Shown: piece by piece, positions 6,463 to 6,865 of the stretch
How the letters are laid out: each line of letters opens with the position of its first letter
How positions within the stretch are numbered: the first letter of the stretch is position 1
From: Mariprofundaceae bacterium
Lineage (GTDB): Bacteria > Pseudomonadota > Zetaproteobacteria > Mariprofundales > Mariprofundaceae
DNA: 6,865 nucleotides
Reading direction: 5' to 3'
Assembly: GCA_027075825.1 (NCBI GenBank)
Contig: JALSZZ010000402.1
Span: forward strand, 1-6,865
Made by a program: the position numbers and the translations under genes
Notes under the pieces: model-generated
The model's input: only the letters and a program-made list of their open reading frames with translations
Told to the model about the DNA's origin: nothing
The model's database searches: none

Positions 6463-6865
6463 TTATCCCAGTTTAGCTGCCTGAATCTCGCAGCTTTGTT
6501 CGTAGGTATGCAGTTCGGTGATCGTCGGGCTGGCGCCACACAAGGCACAGGCCGGATCCTTGCGCAAACGCAGCTTCTTCCATTCCATGCGCATGGCATC
6601 AAAGGTCATCAGGTAGCCGGAGAGGGATTTGCCAATACCCAGCAATTCCTTGATCACTTCCACCGCCTGAATCGTGCCGACCGCACCCGCCAGGGCGCCA
6701 AGAATCCCGGCTTCAGAACAAGATGGTACCATGCCAGTCGGTGGCGGCTCAGGATAAAGGCAACGGTAGCACGGGCCTTCCTTGTCCTGATGCGGCTTGA
6801 AGGTCGTCACCTGACCATCAAAACGAAACATGGCTCCAGAGACCAGCGGCTTGTTTTCAAAGAAA
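6463..6865 (-). CDS. moeB: MoeB/ThiF/HesA-family E1-like adenylyltransferase, C-terminal part (5' end outside window)
   Basis: The first 133 complete codons visible run to a TAA stop; the N-terminal half with the ATP-binding region lies beyond the window edge. Enzymes of this family adenylate the C-terminal glycine of a ubiquitin-like sulfur carrier (MoaD, ThiS, CysO or HcyS types), preparing it to become a thiocarboxylate. Counting from the first visible residue, the fragment opens with PLVSGAMFRFDGQVT, matching the MoeB core. It then shows the zinc ligand pairs CYRC (32, 35) and CALC (106, 109), the expected active-site Cys at 49 in PSCSEAG, and the helix GTIQAVEVIKELLGIG. It ends about 25 residues after the second CxxC, so it has no C-terminal rhodanese domain, unlike MoeZ, and sulfur must come from another protein. 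The stop is three bases before the sulfite reductase start. MoeB-like is favoured over ThiF by the PPPTGMVPSC stretch, but the partner carrier is not visible and the in vivo role is open. Confidence 0.9.
   Translation of the reverse strand, partial: FFENKPLVSGAMFRFDGQVTTFKPHQDKEGPCYRCLYPEPPPTGMVPSCSEAGILGALAGAVGTIQAVEVIKELLGIGKSLSGYLMTFDAMRMEWKKLRLRKDPACALCGASPTITELHTYEQSCEIQAAKLG

Overview
The window is one compact block read entirely from the minus strand, so transcription runs from high to low coordinates. The genes are separated by at most 12 bases or overlap by one. No promoter, terminator, RNA gene, mobile element or CRISPR array is visible. The base composition is moderately GC-rich. 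The gene families (siroheme sulfite reductase, iron-sulfur APS reductase, DsrE- and TusA-type sulfur carriers) suggest a proteobacterium, possibly a chemolithotroph from the gamma or zeta groups. That taxonomic guess is weak because no rRNA or lineage marker is present.

In transcription order the layout is as follows. (1) The C-terminal 133 residues of a MoeB/ThiF-type E1-like adenylyltransferase (6463-6865, cut by the window edge). (2) A 773-residue siroheme nitrite/sulfite reductase with a helical insert and a C-terminal TusA-like domain (4138-6459). (3) An 881-residue protein joining a radical SAM-like domain to an SLC13/DASS-type membrane transporter (1484-4129). (4) A CysH-type APS reductase (755-1480). 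(5) A DsrE-family protein (276-755). (6) A stand-alone TusA-like protein (42-263). (7) The first ten codons of another gene with a strong ribosome binding site (1-32).

Together the genes read as a sulfate-assimilation operon. An anion transporter may bring in sulfate or a related oxyanion. APS reductase makes sulfite and the sulfite reductase makes the sulfide level of sulfur. The TusA-like domain fused to the reductase, the free TusA-like protein and the DsrE protein could carry this sulfur as a protein-bound persulfide. The E1-like enzyme could activate a ubiquitin-like sulfur carrier encoded outside the window. This resembles in logic the protein-thiocarboxylate routes to cysteine or homocysteine known from CysO/MoeZ in mycobacteria and HcyS/HcyF in Wolinella. 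The channelling idea is an inference; the gene content and order are read directly.

The three most unusual features are the radical SAM-transporter fusion, the two complete siroheme-cluster cysteine motifs in one reductase chain, and two TusA-like domains sharing the same atypical Cys-Pro-Met signature.
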